Made by a program: the position numbers and the translations under genes. The notes beneath the pieces were generated by a model. It did no database searches. It was not told the DNA's origin and saw nothing but the letters and a program-made list of their open reading frames with translations. This document shows, piece after piece, positions 63,969-64,000 of a stretch of 64,000 nt of DNA. Numbering within the stretch: position 1 is the first letter of the stretch; each line of letters opens with the position of its first letter. Source of the DNA: Colwellia sp. TT2012 (GTDB lineage: Bacteria > Pseudomonadota > Gammaproteobacteria > Enterobacterales > Alteromonadaceae); contig NZ_LJYX01000002.1 of the NCBI RefSeq assembly GCF_001440345.1, positions 186,001 to 250,000 of the forward strand, read 5' to 3'.

Positions 63969-64000
63969 ATGAAAATAGGGATTATCGTTGGCACTCGCCC
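63969..64000 (+). CDS. Start of a UDP-GlcNAc 2-epimerase-like gene (cut by window edge)
   Basis: The last 32 bases read MKIGIIVGTR with a following Pro codon begun, preceded by AAGGAAG 5 bases before the ATG. GTRPE close to the N-terminus is characteristic of non-hydrolysing UDP-N-acetylglucosamine 2-epimerases (WecB). Only ten residues are visible, so the call is tentative; it fits the polysaccharide locus. Confidence 0.5.
   Translation, partial: MKIGIIVGTR

Overview
The window is a chromosomal segment of a marine gammaproteobacterium, most probably an Alteromonadales member close to Colwellia or Thalassotalea. That placement is inferred from the A/T-rich composition, the EngB, UbiE, UbiB and Rep sequences, the many TonB/PepSY iron-uptake genes, several diguanylate cyclases, an exosortase-A-type locus, and dispersed non-coding repeats with terminal inverted repeats. 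No tRNA, rRNA or CRISPR array was seen.

Layout. 1-15.98 kb is an iron-acquisition region. It has two TonB-dependent receptors, a DUF4374 lipoprotein, three PepSY transmembrane proteins (one cut by the window edge) and small DUF3649/DUF3325-type membrane proteins, with Fur-box-like sites in three control regions. A TSUP permease, a CPA1 antiporter with a cyclic-nucleotide-binding-like tail, and a membrane protein/XRE pair sit in its middle. 15.98-21.6 kb is a scrapyard of mobile-element and gene fragments (REP-type transposase, VOC protein, RadC, IS66 transposase, a second broken copy of the TSUP/antiporter 3' ends split by a 360-bp repeat). It surrounds an apparently intact ParA / small DNA-binding-like protein / PilZ group that looks plasmid-derived.

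21.7-31.7 kb holds a MetF-like protein, a LetA-LetB-type lipid-transport operon whose MCE protein has eight MCE domains, a three-haem cytochrome c, engB and an MsbA-like ABC exporter. 31.7-36.6 kb is a sparse stretch with a candidate small RNA, a diguanylate cyclase, small conserved proteins and an MBL hydrolase. 36.7-41.8 kb is a TetR-MFP-RND efflux operon. 42-45.8 kb is glutathione-dependent formaldehyde detoxification (frmA, frmB) with a divergent LysR regulator whose 3' end is duplicated in tandem.

45.8-51.2 kb contains a GNAT, a DUF2750 protein and an AttEFGH-like set (LolD-type ATPase, FtsX-type permease, CrtC/AttH-like lipoprotein). 51.5-53.3 kb has a CHASE-GGDEF diguanylate cyclase and a second candidate small RNA homologous to the first. 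53.5-59.2 kb carries ubiquinone biosynthesis genes ubiE-ubiJ-ubiB and ubiK, with rep helicase between them on the other strand; rep also has a decayed copy of its own 3' end downstream. 59.3-64 kb starts an exosortase-A-associated polysaccharide locus: phosphomannomutase, a GNAT/FemAB-like protein, acyl carrier protein, two exosortase-associated hydrolases and the start of a UDP-GlcNAc 2-epimerase-like gene.

The most interesting items are the pair of homologous candidate small RNAs next to diguanylate cyclase genes, the eight-MCE LetB relative, the ParA/PilZ group bracketed by direct repeats, and the repeated pattern of broken 3'-end copies downstream of intact genes (lysR, rep) or relocated (TSUP/antiporter).
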